A stretch of 64,000 nucleotides of DNA, from positions 129,403 to 193,402 of the forward strand of contig VXAA01007263.1 in the NCBI GenBank assembly GCA_013399115.1, written 5' to 3'. The DNA is from Anseranas semipalmata. Taxonomy: Eukaryota; Chordata; Aves; Anseriformes; Anseranatidae. A model generated the notes under the pieces. That model saw only the letters and a program-made list of their open reading frames with translations. It did no database searches and was not told the DNA's origin. The position numbers and the translations under genes were made by a program. Positions 1 through 13,024 of this stretch are shown in pieces. Position 1 is the first letter of the stretch. Every line of letters starts with the position of its first letter.

Positions 1-3000
1 TAGGGTTGAGCTGATGGAACCCAGTGTCTGAAACAGTTCTGCTTTTCTCAGGATTATACAGGATACGTATTCCCAAAATCAGAATAATATTCAGGTGCTA
101 GTCACAAGAGGGAGCTCAGTGCTTCATGGCTATAATAGAAATACATCTGAACTGACAAGCAGAATTGAAATAGTTCATAAAAGGATATAGAATTTATAAA
201 TCAATAACAATTTCCAATGCTTGTACTATGTTAATTCAACTTGGATTTATCCTAGAACATCAGCCTTCAACATTCAAGAAAGTAGAATATTTCCCACTCA
301 CTTAATATATAGCTCCCTTTCTCTATCTTTCATCTTCCCAGTTTCTCATATTTCTATTTCTTTGTCAAAAGTATGATTACAATGGAATTGAGGTTGATAG
401 TTCATAACAGCAGTTTAAGGCAAAAAAAATATAGTAATGCTGTAAGTCTTTGGAGTGGATGAGAACGAAACTTTTATCATGGTAAAAAATAGTCAGATCT
501 ATAATTTTGAAACATCAAGTTCTCCTTGAAATGAGATTTTAATATGATAAATAAAATGCAGACCAATGGAAATTGATTTTTTCCAAAAAGTCTGGTTGCA
601 CACCTGAGATATCTTGGCCTGATGACAACACTTTTTAGAAAAGCTACAGAGCATCACAACTATGAGCACCACCTTGGTATACATCCAAATGGTCAGTTAG
701 AACAGCTGCCCAGGAATCAGCGAGTGGATGAGCTACCATGGAACCAACTTGGTTATTCGGGGAAGTAACACATTTTCCTGTAATATTTTTGTTTGAAAAG
801 ATGGCAATTTGAACAGAAGAACCATTGACTGATATAATTATGGTCAGGTGGACCTGAGAGCAAGGGTATTAAAACTAGCAATCATGACAACTAATGTTAC
901 ATTTGCAAGAAAACCAAACTTATTCCAATCTATGGACACACATAACACTTAAATTGTGTTAAGTCTGTCCCATAAGATATATTATAGGAAAAAATATATT
1001 TGGGGCATTTTAGTGTTTGTTGCTACAGATTAAAGCAGGCTTTTCTTTTCACACACTTCTGAGGTTGCCTCGTTGATGTAGTTGTTCAGATGTTGTAGGG
1101 TTCTCTGAGTGTTTACTTAGTAGCAGTGCGAAGCTTGGGGAATGGATTGGCTTGCTGAATAGGATTTATGGCTGTTTTTCCTCCCTAGAACAGTGCAAAG
1201 TGACTGAAATGGTCATATATTTCTTCCTTCTTCCTGTACAGTGCTTTATCTTCATGTCTCCTAACTTACCTTGTCTTTTTCACATTCTACATTCCCTGAC
1301 ATATTTCCCATTCTGTCTGTACATATCTCACCAGAAACAAGATTTGTGATGATTGCAGACTAGAAGCTAGAAAATACAGGGTATAAATACAGGACAATTT
1401 CTTAATGCTGAAAGTGATTTACCTCTGCAACAGCTTTCCTAGTAAGTTCTGGATCCTGTGATAGTTAAAAGGTATAAATCAACTTTGGGTCTAAAAGACA
1501 TGCTTTCAACCTGTAATCATGGACCTGATGTCAGAAATACTTGTTGAAGTTCTGTGCTCTGTGTTAAGCAGTTGTGCAAAATAAATAAGCCTAATGATCC
1601 CTTCTGACCTTTAAGGTTGTGAAGATTTTCTCTTTTAATTTAAAAAGGCCACCGTGTCTTACCATTTTTAGTAAGCATGAAGTCAAGTGCTGGTATTTTA
1701 CTAAGGCTGTTTATTAAAAGAAAACAAAACAAAAAAGCATGACATAGAATACATATTTATTCAAATCTCCAGTTTAATTCAACCAATTTATGAATTAAAA
1801 ATATTTGTAATTTTTAAGAAACTTTCCACAAATTAAAGAGAAAGCACTATAATTTTGGAGAGCATAAGCTTGTGCTTGCAACTAGTTGAGTCCTTGCATT
1901 AAGACAAAAACAGCCTCAGTTATGAATACAAGCAGTGATTTCATGATAGGCATGCATAGAGTGAGATAAAGTATTTATACTTCCATGTATATATAATGGA
2001 AATGTAATGTTTAAAGATAAAAGATCATTAAATTTTTCCATTGAAATTGTCTTTAACAGAAGACAAGATTGAAAGTAGCTTACATTTTTTATCTGAAGTA
2101 TCTTTTATCTATTAAAAGTTTTCTTCACATCTTTTTGAACAGAATATATAAATGTCTTAACTTCAGGCCTATCTTTCCCATCATTTCCCAAAGAAATAAA
2201 GTATTAAACTGTCTGTGTAGCCTTCCATCTTTTCTTTCTATTGTCAGCCTCCCTGTAAAGGTAAAAATCTGTGGGCCAGTTTTAGCTAGAATTATAGAAG
2301 TATCGTAAGTTTATTCAACATTAGCCATCTGTTTGGAAAAGAGAGACCCTGATGGAATCCCTTTTAAGGAAAATGTATAGAGGGATCCTCTCATCTCTTA
2401 TGTAAGGTTGTTCAGAAACCAAAATGCAATTACTATCTGACCAAGCAGTGTATGCATAAATAACTAGCTAATCAACACCTATGTGAGTCAGCCATTATAA
2501 ACAGTGGTACTTTCTTGCCAGCAGGTTGGAAAGTGGAAGATTTGGGAGGGAACTGGGGATATTCCGGTGTACAGAATAGAAGACACAAATCTGTAGAAAA
2601 CGGGGCTTCTCTGGTTGCTCTTCTCAATAACAGACATTTCTGGCCACATAACATAACAGGAGCCTTGTCATGTGGCCATGAAGTATATTCAAAAGAGGCC
2701 ATGTGGCTTACCCTGAGAGAAAAATTGGAAAATCCCACTTTTAACTATCTAGAAGTTCTTATGATCAAGGCAATGCACAAAGCTGTAAATTAGTACATGC
2801 CATTTTGAATTAATTCGAGTACCCCTTACGGGCAATTTCTTGACATCTAGGATGTGATGGCTGTGAGACTCCTCAGCCACACACTTCACCTAGAGACATC
2901 CCATCCCTAAAGGTTGCTAGCTGTATCCCACTGTTCTTCTCTGAGGGAAATATGAGGAGGCACAGATGGTCCAACTCTACAGCTGTAAAGGCACTAAGAA

Positions 3001-3529
3001 CATCAAAGTCAAGACTTCATTTCCCTCCAGCAGAGCAGGTTTTAAAACAACAACAACAACAGAAACCTCCTAAACTGTCTATAGCTCAGGAAGTAACCTC
3101 AGCCCAAATTGGCAAGAATTCAGATAACTTCAAATTGGAAAACATGCAATTAACTTGCTAAATGCAAGGTGACATGTCTGAGAGGACAGTCTGTATTTGA
3201 AATCAGGGAAAGTTGATCAAAAATTGTGCTCTCTACTAAGGAGGAAATAGTCATCCTGAATCTATGATTTAGAACATGATTTTATTGTACTCTCATTCAA
3301 GTGTGCAATGCCTGATTTAAAATGAAGCAAATCTAATTAATTAATATTGGCCTCCTGCTATTGTACATCTGTGCCACACTTATTGAATGACAATCCTAAA
3401 TATTAGAAAAATATAGAACTCTATATAATTAAGGATCTTATAAACAACAAAATAAAAACCCAACTCCCCAAACTATATCCTATTGCTAAGAATAATCCAA
3501 CGGTATTTTAACCACCTTACTGAACAGAC
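1..3529. other. Unique AT-rich noncoding stretch
   Basis: No gene is recognised. Open frames are short (under 95 codons), overlap on both strands around 2.47-2.79 kb and match no family I know. A 9-bp inverted repeat (TGGCCACAT at 2641-2649, ATGTGGCCA at 2670-2678) and a short (AAC)n at 3046-3061 are the only structured items I see. Confidence 0.6.
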
Positions 3530-3668
3530 AGGCCTTACATTGCGCTCTGAATTTCGCCAAACTTGGGCTCTGGCGGAGGGCCAAAGGAAGCAGGTTTCAG
3601 CGGCATGGGCCCTCCACTGAGAACACCCTACCGCCAGTCCTGCCGAGCCAGGGCACTGCACATTCATT
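3530..3668. other. GC- and CpG-rich block, possible old repeat or conserved element
   Basis: This block of about 140 bp stands out from AT-rich flanks. It holds at least six CpG dinucleotides (for example in TTGCGCTC, TTTCGCC, GGCGGAG, AGCGGCA, ACCGCC, GCCGAG), whereas the flanks have very few. The minus strand is open across it for 73 codons (3473-3694), but the peptide is unlike any family I know and is probably chance. The phrase CCTCCACTGAGAACACCCTA resembles old amniote repeats of uncertain class. It may be an ancient transposon remnant, a conserved noncoding element or a tiny CpG island. Identity is not established. Confidence 0.35.
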
Positions 3669-3902
3669 TTATGTGTAGTGCTCCTGTGTCTCACAACTGC
3701 TATGTCTGATATTTTCTTTATGACTTCAGCTTATTTGCAGATTTGGCTGTGAGATGTATTTTCACACAGTACTCAATGCGAAGTCTAAAACTGAAACTCA
3801 GAAGTACAGTCTACCAAATTTAACTGAATTAACTTGATCTCTAGAAATAATAACTATGGAAAGAAAGATAAATCTATTCCTATGCAGTTTCAACAATTTC
3901 TG
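3669..3902. other. Unique noncoding spacer
   Basis: Nothing recognisable between the GC-rich block and the CR1 copy. Confidence 0.5.
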
Positions 3903-4575
3903 TCATGTTGACACCAAAAAATGTTATACCAAAAGTATATTGTGCCCTGGCAGCCAAGAAAGCAAACCGCATTTTGGGGTGCATTAAACACAGTGTAGAC
4001 AGCTGGTCAAAAGAGGTGATTCTCACGCTATATTTAGCGTTGATGTGGCCTCACTTTGCATATTGTATGCAGTTCTGGGCTCCACAATATAAAAAGGGTA
4101 TTAAGATACTTGAATGCATCCAGAAGAGGGCAACAAAGATGGTTAAAGGTCTGGAAGGCATGCCCTATGAGGAGAGGCTAAGGACACTTGGATTGTCCAG
4201 TTTGGAGAAAAGAAGTTTGAGAGGTAACCTCGTTGCTCTCTACAACTTCCTGAGGAGGGGAAGTAGAGAGGGAGGAGCTGGTAACTGATGCTGAGATGAT
4301 GATGATGAGCTGGTCTCTTCTCCCTGGTAACTGATGACAAAGATCAGAAGGCACAAAGCTGCAGTAGGGGAGGTTCAGACTGGATATCAGGAAAAATTTC
4401 TTTACCATGAGGGTGGTCAAACACTGGAACAGGCTTCCTAGAGAAGTGGTTGATGCCCCGTGTCTGTCAATGTTCAAGAGGCATTTGGATAATGCCCTTA
4501 ATAATATGATTTAATTTTTGGTTAACCCTGAAGTGGTCAGGAAGTTGGACTAGATGATCTTTGAAGGTCCCTTCC

Positions 4576-4620
4576 AACTCAACTCAACTCAACTCAACTC
4601 AACTCAACTCAACTCAACTC
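4576..4620 (+). repeat. (AACTC)n microsatellite, nine units
   Basis: Nine perfect AACTC units follow the CR1 near-terminal CCCTTCC. The unit matches the CCAACTC found at this position in other CR1 copies of the window (for example near 38480), so it probably grew out of the element itself. Confidence 0.97.
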
Positions 4621-4630
4621 AATTCAGCTC

Positions 4631-4686
4631 TTCTATTCTATTCTATTCTATTCTATTCTATTCTATTCTATTCTATTCTATTCTAT
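4631..4686 (+). repeat. (TTCTA)n microsatellite, about eleven units
   Basis: About eleven TTCTA units form the extreme 3' end of the CR1 copy. The usual CR1 end is an ATTCTATG octamer repeat, so this array probably arose from it by loss of the TG and slippage. Confidence 0.97.
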
Positions 4687-5914
4687 GTACAACCTTACCT
4701 GTCAATCAGGTGAAATTGCTTCATCTGACAGAACCCCAGAGAAACTGGAAAAGTAATGTTGAGTCACTAGTAGTAGATAACCACGAATACTCACCAACAT
4801 TTTTCTACTCTACATTATAGAATGGCATTCTAACCTGTTTACCTCTTTACCACCACAACTTCTCTTTAGAAAGCTGCCAATGGCTGGTATATTTTTTTGT
4901 GATCATTGTGCCTTAAGGAATAAGGTATTTTAGCAAATATATAAATATTAAAAAGATATATTAATATTTAAAAATATAATAATATAATAACATTTGGAAC
5001 ATGTAAGGAGCAGAGTCACAAGTGCATGATCTGTGGGTATGGTGCCAGTGTTCATTATGGACTGGTGGATGGAAGAAAAGATATATGGTAAGTGGCTGTA
5101 GATTTTATTTTCTTTCCTTTTTGAGGTTCTGTGTGATTTGTATTGCAATTTAAAGACTAAGTTCCAGTCTGGGAAGTCATAAAATAAAAGCCTGCTGACA
5201 AATAACATTGTTCCAAACGTATTTATCTTCTCAGATGCTCATCAAACACCTTTTTCCAATTTATGCATAAACTTCCATTATGAAGAAAATTATTCTTTTT
5301 TATTTTTCATAAATATGAGTATCTATTTCAACAAACCTACTTTCACTGTTTCAAAAGGATGAATAATATTGAATGAATGAAAACAGTATGTTGTCAGTTT
5401 CAGAATGAAAAATCTAAACAACTAGGAAACTGTGGTTGAATCCTGTAAAAAGACCTGTATTTGTATTTCAAAAAGAAAAAAAAAAAGAAAAAAAAAAGCA
5501 AGCAACAAAACAAAACAACAACAACAAAAAACACCACCACCAAAAAAAAGTGATGCCAGTGATCTGAACTCCATCAATGAACTCCTAAGAGAATAGCACA
5601 GGTGCAAGAGGTGGCTAACAGAAGTCTGAAGAAGCATATTTATTATTTTTATTATGCACATCATACTGACATTTGATTGATTAACACAAAACTTCCAACT
5701 CTTTCCAAAGGCTGGAAAAAGATTGTTTTTTTATCTCATCGTTGACATTCCCATCAAGTAATGAACTATTAAACTTCTGCCTGCAAAAAAAAAAAAAGTC
5801 AGACTGACTCAGTACTTTTTTTATGCAGTAAAAGCTTAAAAAACTGCCCAACGGGATATCTTCAGGTCTGATATTAATGTCTGGAGTGAGTTCTGTGGAC
5901 AACACCATGATCTG
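4687..5914. other. Unique AT-rich stretch with an A-rich tract
   Basis: No gene recognised. The region 4930-5000 is strongly AT-rich. An A-rich low-complexity tract with embedded (AAC)n and (CAC)n lies at 5469-5549 and accounts for a lysine/leucine/phenylalanine-biased open frame on the minus strand. Confidence 0.6.
5469..5549 (+). repeat. A-rich low-complexity tract
   Basis: Runs of A broken by G and C, then ACAACAACAAC and ACCACCACC. No adjoining retroposon body is visible, so I call it simple low-complexity sequence. Confidence 0.9.
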
Positions 5915-5985
5915 CTGAAGTACTTAAGCATATGCTTGGTTTTAAGTTCTGAATAATCCCATTTGAATCTGGCAGAATTTAAGCA
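5915..5985. repeat. Ancient palindromic repeat, copy 1
   Basis: Contains ACTTAAGCATATGCTTGG with the 12-bp palindrome AAGCATATGCTT at 5926-5937, followed by TTTAAG and a diverged CCCATTTGAATCTGG. The same core occurs near 23.2 and 54.1 kb. I recognise the pattern as typical of an old amniote repeat but cannot name it. Orientation cannot be set because the element is palindromic. Confidence 0.45.
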
Positions 5986-6150
5986 GGCTTTCTAAACTAA
6001 GGATGGATTTGGAGCCAGAATGCAGTACTTCCACATACCTCAATCGTCACCTCTAGGAGTTCAGCTACCTGGATGCAGGTGGTCCAGCTATTCTGACTGA
6101 ATTTATGTTTAACAAACATTTACCTGGAGAACAGGATATAAATGCAGGGG

Positions 6151-6168
6151 AAAAAAAAAAAAAAAAAA
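6151..6168 (+). repeat. Poly-A tract
   Basis: Eighteen A residues after GCAGGGG, with no retroposon body visible upstream. Confidence 0.95.
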
Positions 6169-7290
6169 GTGATGGAGAAACAGAAAAATCTGTTATTATG
6201 GGAGCTAAACAGAAAAAAAAAAACCATTGTAGAGAATGTATTTATGAGCTTTAGGGTATATTTCTGGCTGTGGTTCTCTCAAGACTATTATCTTGATTAC
6301 AAAGCAGTATGAAATTAGTATTTCCTATGATATTTCTGATTCATGTTATGATAATAATTTTAAATATGGCCAAGTGCCTAGAAGCCTCTAACTGCAGGCA
6401 AAATGAGAAATCTGAAGACAAAATAATTATCTGAACACCTAATGGTATCAGTGGAAAATTCTACTGGGTTCCTGTTTCGCATGTCGAGCAGAAAGAACAG
6501 GTTTCAGCATAGTCATAAGGGAGTCTGAATACCTCATTTCTCTAGTGTAGCCATTCTTCTAGCATTAAAACCAATTTACATATTATTAATATCCCTATTC
6601 ATATGAAAAAAAAATATAAATTATTTTAATGTATGCATGCATTTTTATAACTTACCTCTTAAAGTATTCAAATGGTTCCATGTTTGGTTTATATGGATAA
6701 AATGCTTCAATAATGGAAAGTAGCAATACAACAGTAGATGTGTTAATGGCCTCAGTCTTGCAAGGTATTTTATATGTAAAATGAAGGGACACTTAAACCG
6801 AAGCATTGCTTTAGAGACTTAATTTACTCAGAAATATGATGGGGTAATCACAGGAGAACAACTGTTTTTGTTCTGAAGTGTTAAAAGCTGAAGTGTCATA
6901 ATTCTGCAATCAGTTATTGGCAAGTCTGTCCCCAGCATTCCCCTGTCATTAGGAGTTTTCCTCCAGCCTTCACAGGGCTAGGAAAAAAGCCTCATCTGTC
7001 AGGATTCAACATGCTAAAGGGTTTTGCTGGAAACTCATCCATGTGGTCAATGTGGGTTGGCAAGTGCCTGATTTTGTTAGCAAACTCTACCCACTAACCT
7101 TACAACCAAAGTTGAAACTGCCAGAGACCACTTTCCTTGATGACACTACTGACAGAATCTTTGTCAAATTTGGAATGGGCAAATAAGTCTAACCAGAAGA
7201 AGAACTAGCTTAAACAAATGCATGAAATTCAGTGTGTTTATACTGAATCAGTACTTTGGTTTAAATAAAAGCTGACGTAACTTTTCCTGT

Positions 7291-7321
7291 CTTTTCTTTT
7301 TTTTTTTTTTTTCTTTCTTTC
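7291..7321 (+). repeat. T-rich tract with CTTT units
   Basis: Poly-T run ending in TTCTTTCTTTC. Confidence 0.93.
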
Positions 7322-9903
7322 TGTAGTCACTTTTAACATTCCTGGTTCCAACCAGGCCAGTAAACAGAAACAGAAAATGTTACAGAAGTACTTTTCCTTG
7401 TGGAATTTTTTTACCAAAACATTTTGGAAGTTGGATAAATCTCACAAGAGAAAATCTCTTTTTGCAACTTTACCACCAAATTTTACAAATTCAAAATTAA
7501 ACCAAATTTAACCAAACTTTTTTCCCCTGAAAATATGATTGGTGGAGACATTATATGTCAGAAATATGATTTGAATCTAGACTGGATTTAAACATTGATA
7601 AAAGTTTCCTTAATGGCTCAAGAGATAGAAATATTGCCTGAATTGTGCTATTAAGGGAAGCTTAATCTCATAAAAATAGTCTGAAAAAATATTTATGTTT
7701 TATATTGATAACATCCGGATATAACTGGGTTAAGGGCTGGAACTTTTCTTCGTTAGTCACTGAACCAACTGGAGGTAATGCTTTTATCAGTTTTGTTTTG
7801 GCACATGGCAAAGAGATAATGGAAGTTCTAATTATAGCAGATAGGTTTGAATTCTGAGTTGATGTATTTTAAATTAAATATAAAAGCAAACACAGGCTAG
7901 ACAGAAATGACGGGTCTTTATTTCAAAAAGGTCCAGAAAACTTTATGAAAACTATTCCCTCAGATCTAACAGAAAGAAGAGTTAGATGTGTCTCTGAACA
8001 CTGAGAATGGGGTTTAGACTGAACATAGAATAGATATAACACAAAACACAAAGTGAGTATTTTGTGTCATCCAGAAGGGATGACTTTGGCATTAGGGACA
8101 AGTCAGATAAATTAAGATAAATAAACTCAACACATTCAATATAGGTGTTCAGATAGTCTCCATCTCATGTTGCTGAAATAACTAACCAATGCACTTGCAA
8201 GAACCTGTAACAAGGACTTAGGATAATTTATCATGTCATGTGGGTTAATTCATCAAGTTATGCAGCAGCTTAATAAAGCTAAGGAATAAGCATGTCTCTA
8301 AGGCACTGCACTACAAAGAATGATGAAGCCACTTCTGACTCCCCAAAGTTAGGAGAGAGAAGGATGTTAAGCAGGAGGAGATGACTTTATAGGCTTCTAA
8401 TATGAATAGTTGACTGCCCAAAGTTCTCATCTTTTTCTCTGCCTTTGCACTTTGTTCATCAATACCTTAAGGCATACTGAATATACAGTCCATGATGCAG
8501 ATGAAAAGAACCTAAAATCTCTTCTTCCTCTTAAATGACCATGCTCATCACTAAATAAGACAATTAACTTTCTTATTCCTTATTTTCCCAAAGGCCCCAT
8601 TTTGCTCTGCACAGCGGAGGACCTTCCACTCAAGGCTCTGTGGTGGTAAAAGTACTTTCTGTGGAGGTGGGAGCTGGGAGACTGTGTTATGTGAAAGTGA
8701 GGGAGGAGGCCGTACACATCAGGTGCTCTAACAACTAAGCAACCATGCAAAAGTCTGAGCACAACTGTTTCTTCTGCATCTGTGTTTAAAAATAAACTTT
8801 CCAGGTGCATAAGGTGGGGAACCTCCTTCTTACCATCAAGTATGGGAGAAGATTTTAAGCTGTGAAACGCAGTTGCATGTAGGTATTTATCTCAGTTGTG
8901 AAAGGATGCTTTTATGTATGTGGGAGAGACAAAATTTCATGCTTCATTCCTAAATATTTCTATTACCTGTCTTGAGGCTTCTCCTATCTACTTCTGCTTC
9001 AAGTGCAGGCATCTTTCTAGTCCAGTGTTTAATGCAGTTGAGTACCAAACTCAGAGCTGTGAATGCCATTCTTAGTCTGTTCACCAAACTTCAGGTTCTC
9101 TTATACTTAGCACAGCAACGTCAATATCGCTTTCGAAAGTGTTTAACAAATAATAAGACACACAAATCCACTCCATTATTTTAAGACAGTCATTCCCTTC
9201 TGTCTGTGAGCAAACTGTCTTTCTTGTCTTTTTACATTTCTTCTAGACACCTTAATTCTCTTGAATTGTTATTTTTCAGAAAGTGAGAACACTTTTTCTG
9301 GAGGTAGGATTGCCAGGAGCAGCCCAGTCTGAATGATCTACTTCTCAATTGTTTAGAAACAGTCAATGAACTTCCTGGCTTTTAGACAACATTGAAGGTG
9401 TGATCCCTGAAAATCAAGCACTGTTAAGTGGTCCTGTGATGGACAACCCAAACCACTAGACCATTTTGCTCGTATAGATTTTGTCCCATAGCTATAAGCT
9501 TAACTGAACAAGTGTATTACAACATTCCCGTGAGAAAAAATACAGGCAGAAATGAATCCCATTGATATGTTTGGTACAGTGCTCATACAGAGTTTATTTA
9601 GTGAGAAAATTATTTATATGCTTTTTTTTTCCCCCTTGTTTTGTTATTTTACTATCACACTCAAAATATTTTTGCCTCATTCTTTAAAGATCCTTCTTTC
9701 TAAAAATCTTATGAATGGAACAACATAGGGCATCTTAAAGGAACCTAGTTACCAGCAGGTGTATGTTCAACACTTTAAAATCAAGAATGGGCAACTCATC
9801 TAACTTTGTATCCCTGGAAGGAGAAGGAAATCCTCTCACCAATCACATTTGCAAATAGAGATTTTTTTGTGTACAGATACAGGTTCATTACTATGGTGTT
9901 CTG

Positions 9904-9967
9904 TTTTTTTTTTGTTTTTTTTTTTTTTTTTGTTTTGTTTTGTTTTTTAATTGATTGTTTGATTGTT

Positions 9968-10023
<56 letters not shown>

Positions 10024-10027
10024 TTTT
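9904..10027 (+). repeat. Poly-T tract followed by (TTTC)n microsatellite
   Basis: A T-rich run with TTTTG units (9904-9948) is followed by a pure (TTTC)n array (9966-10027, about fifteen units). The array gives a repeating Ser-Phe-Phe-Leu reading in one frame, which is not a protein. Confidence 0.97.
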
Positions 10028-13024
10028 AATTATTTTGCCATCTGAATTCCACAAATCTTAACAGATCTACAGAGATGTGAAGCTGAAATAATGCAGTGTT
10101 AAATCCAGCACATTTTTAAACATATGGTACCTCTAATGTTGTATTGATCCAAATAAATCTATAATCACATTCACCTCCCCTTTGCTAGACACTTTGTTTT
10201 TGTCTTTAATTTGCAAGCTGTTGGGGAAAGACATCATCACTGTTTCCTTTGTAAGTTTGCGTTTGCATAAACTGCAATCTTTAGTGCAAGATAAATAATG
10301 CATAAAATCTATTCATGCTGTTTGAACAAGTTTGAGGAGAGGAGACTTGCAAGAAGTGAGCTGACAATGCAGACTTAACAGTTTGATCAGTCAAAGCACA
10401 ACTGAATTCCCAGCAATCACCAGTCACTGAAAGCATTGTGATTTTGCATTATTAGTTTGAAATTGATTTAATGGCATTCCCTGAGACCTAATCTATTTCA
10501 TAATCACTTGTGATGTGTTTTTCAGGAAAGTGGGCAGTTTTGGAAATGTTTCAGTTGCTCTGTTAAAGTATTAGAGTTTTCTCAGATAGTAGCACAGACT
10601 GACTGTTAATGTAGGGATACTGTGATTTTGTGTAACTTCCAGACAGATTTAAATGTTAGTAATTAAGTAGTACAACAAATAAAAACACTTTTTCTGCTTT
10701 GCTCTTCATGTTTCTGACCCAAAACAAAACACAAGCATATGCTTCTAAGGGAAGGGTTGAGGCTGAGAAGTTATGTAGTACCACCTTCAATGTAGTAAAA
10801 TTTGCTTCACTGAATGGTCTAGATCCCATGGAGGAAACCATCTTATCTGTGGTGGATATCTACGTTTGAACTAGTCACCTGAGTTCTCTTTAACAGTGGG
10901 AAAAAAATAGATGTTTTTGAAGAATGATTCATCTCATTCTAATGCAGGCAATTAAATTACATAAAATGAATTGTTCTTCAAGAGTGTTTATTTCACTCTT
11001 TTGCTATGAAGGTAACTTAAGGTGATTAGGTTAGGCTCAGGTGAAGGCATCTACATGGAAGACATGTCTAGCTGGGTTAGGCGCATCATTCCTTGAGGTT
11101 TTTGTCTACTGGTGACTAAAACAATGCCAGAGAATGTTCCTGGGTCCTGGCATTCAATCATCTACAATATTTAATTATTTAAACAGTCCATGGTGTAGTT
11201 TTGGTCCATTCTACTTAGGACTCTACCAAACAATTCCTCAGGTTCCTCAGCACACACAGGCCAGCAACCATTCCTAGCAGGCAATGTGAATGTAGCCACC
11301 CTGCCTTTGAAGGTAAAATAGTTTAAAAATACAGATACAGACTGGTTCTTGCCAGCTGGTCCCAGTGCCAGAAAACTATCCAAGTGAACTTTAATTTCTT
11401 ACTGTAGATGTGTCCTGAATATCTAAGTTTGAAAGTAAAAGGACAGTAGGCTTTCATAAAGAAATATGTCATACATTTTCATCAACATGTTGTCTACAGA
11501 ATCTTAGTTTATCTGTTAATGGCAGATCGGCACAAAAATGAAGTTAGGATGAGAAGTTCTAGAGTATTTCTACAGTATACAGTGAGAACTGCAGTGAAGT
11601 ATTCCCCTGAAAAATGTGATATATTCAAGAAGCATAACATGGCCTATGCATCTGTGACTGCTCTAATTACTTCAGTATAGCTTGTGCCTGAGGGTCCTGA
11701 TATAAGAGTAATGATAAGAATAACTAAACCATTTTTTGTGCAGGTAATATGCTATATTCTGCTTCCCTTTCTTGTCTAAATATTAAAATATAAAAGTTCA
11801 TGCGCCTCATGGAATATATTTTAATTAAACAGATATTATAATACCATTCCATTACAATGTTTGGAAAGACATTTGTACAGTTCAATGACAGCTTATTATT
11901 CCTATTGTAACAAAACACTATTTTAGACCAGAAGTAGCTTTTTCTGATGTTATCAAAACTTTTGTATGTGATACGGAATTACCTGCTTGGAAGCTAGACA
12001 TGCATGTAAACTTTTCATAGACACCAATATGAATTGATTGCACAGGTTTCCTCTCTGTTCTCAATTTTTATTTGTATGCTATTACCAACAATGTGAATAT
12101 AACACTAAATGTCTTTTGAAAAACAGATGGTCTAAGAGTTGGTCCAAATTCTGGGGTAAATTATTCCATGACAGTGACATCTGCAAACCGTATACTTTAA
12201 TGTGAAACATACATAAAGTAAATAAATTATTTCTTTTAAATACATTAAATTCCTTATATGGAATAGATACTATGCTCTGTGATTCAAACAAAAAAAAATT
12301 ACAAAGTCAATGGGAAATGAGAACAGACTGTTTGTAATTTTCTGAGATCATGAGAAACTGCTGAGCCAATTGGTAATTTCAACCCACTTGCTTATTTCTC
12401 AATTAACACTCCTGTAAAATAAAGAATAAACAAGCTTTGCTCTGCCTGTTGCTTAATTAGCCAAAACAAAACTTTCTGAAGTGTGGTACCTCAGCAATTG
12501 AAGGTATCATGGTTGTAGGCAGGGGCCTGCCAACAACAACATGAAAAACTGCTGAACATTGCCAAGACTGCTTCTCAGCAAGGCTGAGGCTTCTCTAAGT
12601 CATATGAACCGTTTCCTGCAGATGGGTTGGACTTTTTCCTTCCACATTACTTTAAAAAGTTATTTATCATATTCTGGGTATCTTCTCTTAACAATAGTGT
12701 CTTGGGGTTGTTTCTGGAAAAGCTCAGATAATTGAATCTGGGTTCCACGCAGTAACACAGTTTTAATTCATGGCCTTATGTTTCAGTAAATTCCTGCAGT
12801 TACACTGTATGATATACACCATATTCCACTGATTTTCCACAAGTACCTGAGATGAAAGAAATTTTTTCCATAACATCCTTCATAGACTCACTGCCAGAGA
12901 GTGGTTTGGTCTACCAATGTGAAAGAGTCAGATCCAGAAGAATTGCTGCCCCTTGGTCTGTTGTTTGCTGAGAGCAGGTGATCAGAGAGCAGGCGGGATA
13001 TGGTGGACTGGGAAGGAGAGGGTG
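10028..13024. other. Unique noncoding stretch, part looks like conserved noncoding DNA
   Basis: No gene recognised. The segment 10240-10520 is of high complexity and rich in homeodomain-like TAAT/ATTA and octamer-like TTTGCATAA words, so it could be a conserved noncoding element. The remainder shows nothing specific. Confidence 0.5.

Larger units (their letters stand above)
3903..4686 (+). mobile_element. CR1 LINE, 5'-truncated copy with expanded tail
   Basis: This is a fragment of a CR1 non-LTR retrotransposon in sense orientation. The frame 3905-4288 stays open for 127 codons and reads as the C-terminal part of CR1 ORF2, downstream of the reverse transcriptase core: [39 protein letters not shown] and [11 protein letters not shown] appear in the usual CR1 order. 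The 3' UTR follows, with AAACACTGGAACAGGCTTCC and the near-terminal TTGGACTAGATGATCTTTGA. A 13-bp direct repeat, CTGGTAACTGATG, at 4278-4290 and 4324-4336 marks a small internal duplication. The end has grown into (AACTC)n and (TTCTA)n arrays. The copy lacks the endonuclease and most of the RT, so it is inactive. The 5' edge is approximate, placed where the CR1-like reading begins. Confidence 0.95.
5986..9903. other. Unique AT-rich noncoding stretch
   Basis: About 3.9 kb without a recognisable gene. It holds a poly-A run (6151-6168) and a T/C-rich run (7291-7321). The longest open frames (76 and 70 codons near 8.6 and 9.0 kb) resemble nothing known to me and have no convincing splice context. 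Confidence 0.6.

Noticed and set aside
4576..4686. CRISPR-like regular repeats
   Set aside because: Units are 5 bp without spacers, in a vertebrate LINE tail; not a CRISPR array.
4554..4820. Open frame with QLNSTQLNST and ILFYSILFYS repeats
   Set aside because: Translation of the (AACTC)n and (TTCTA)n arrays in the CR1 tail.
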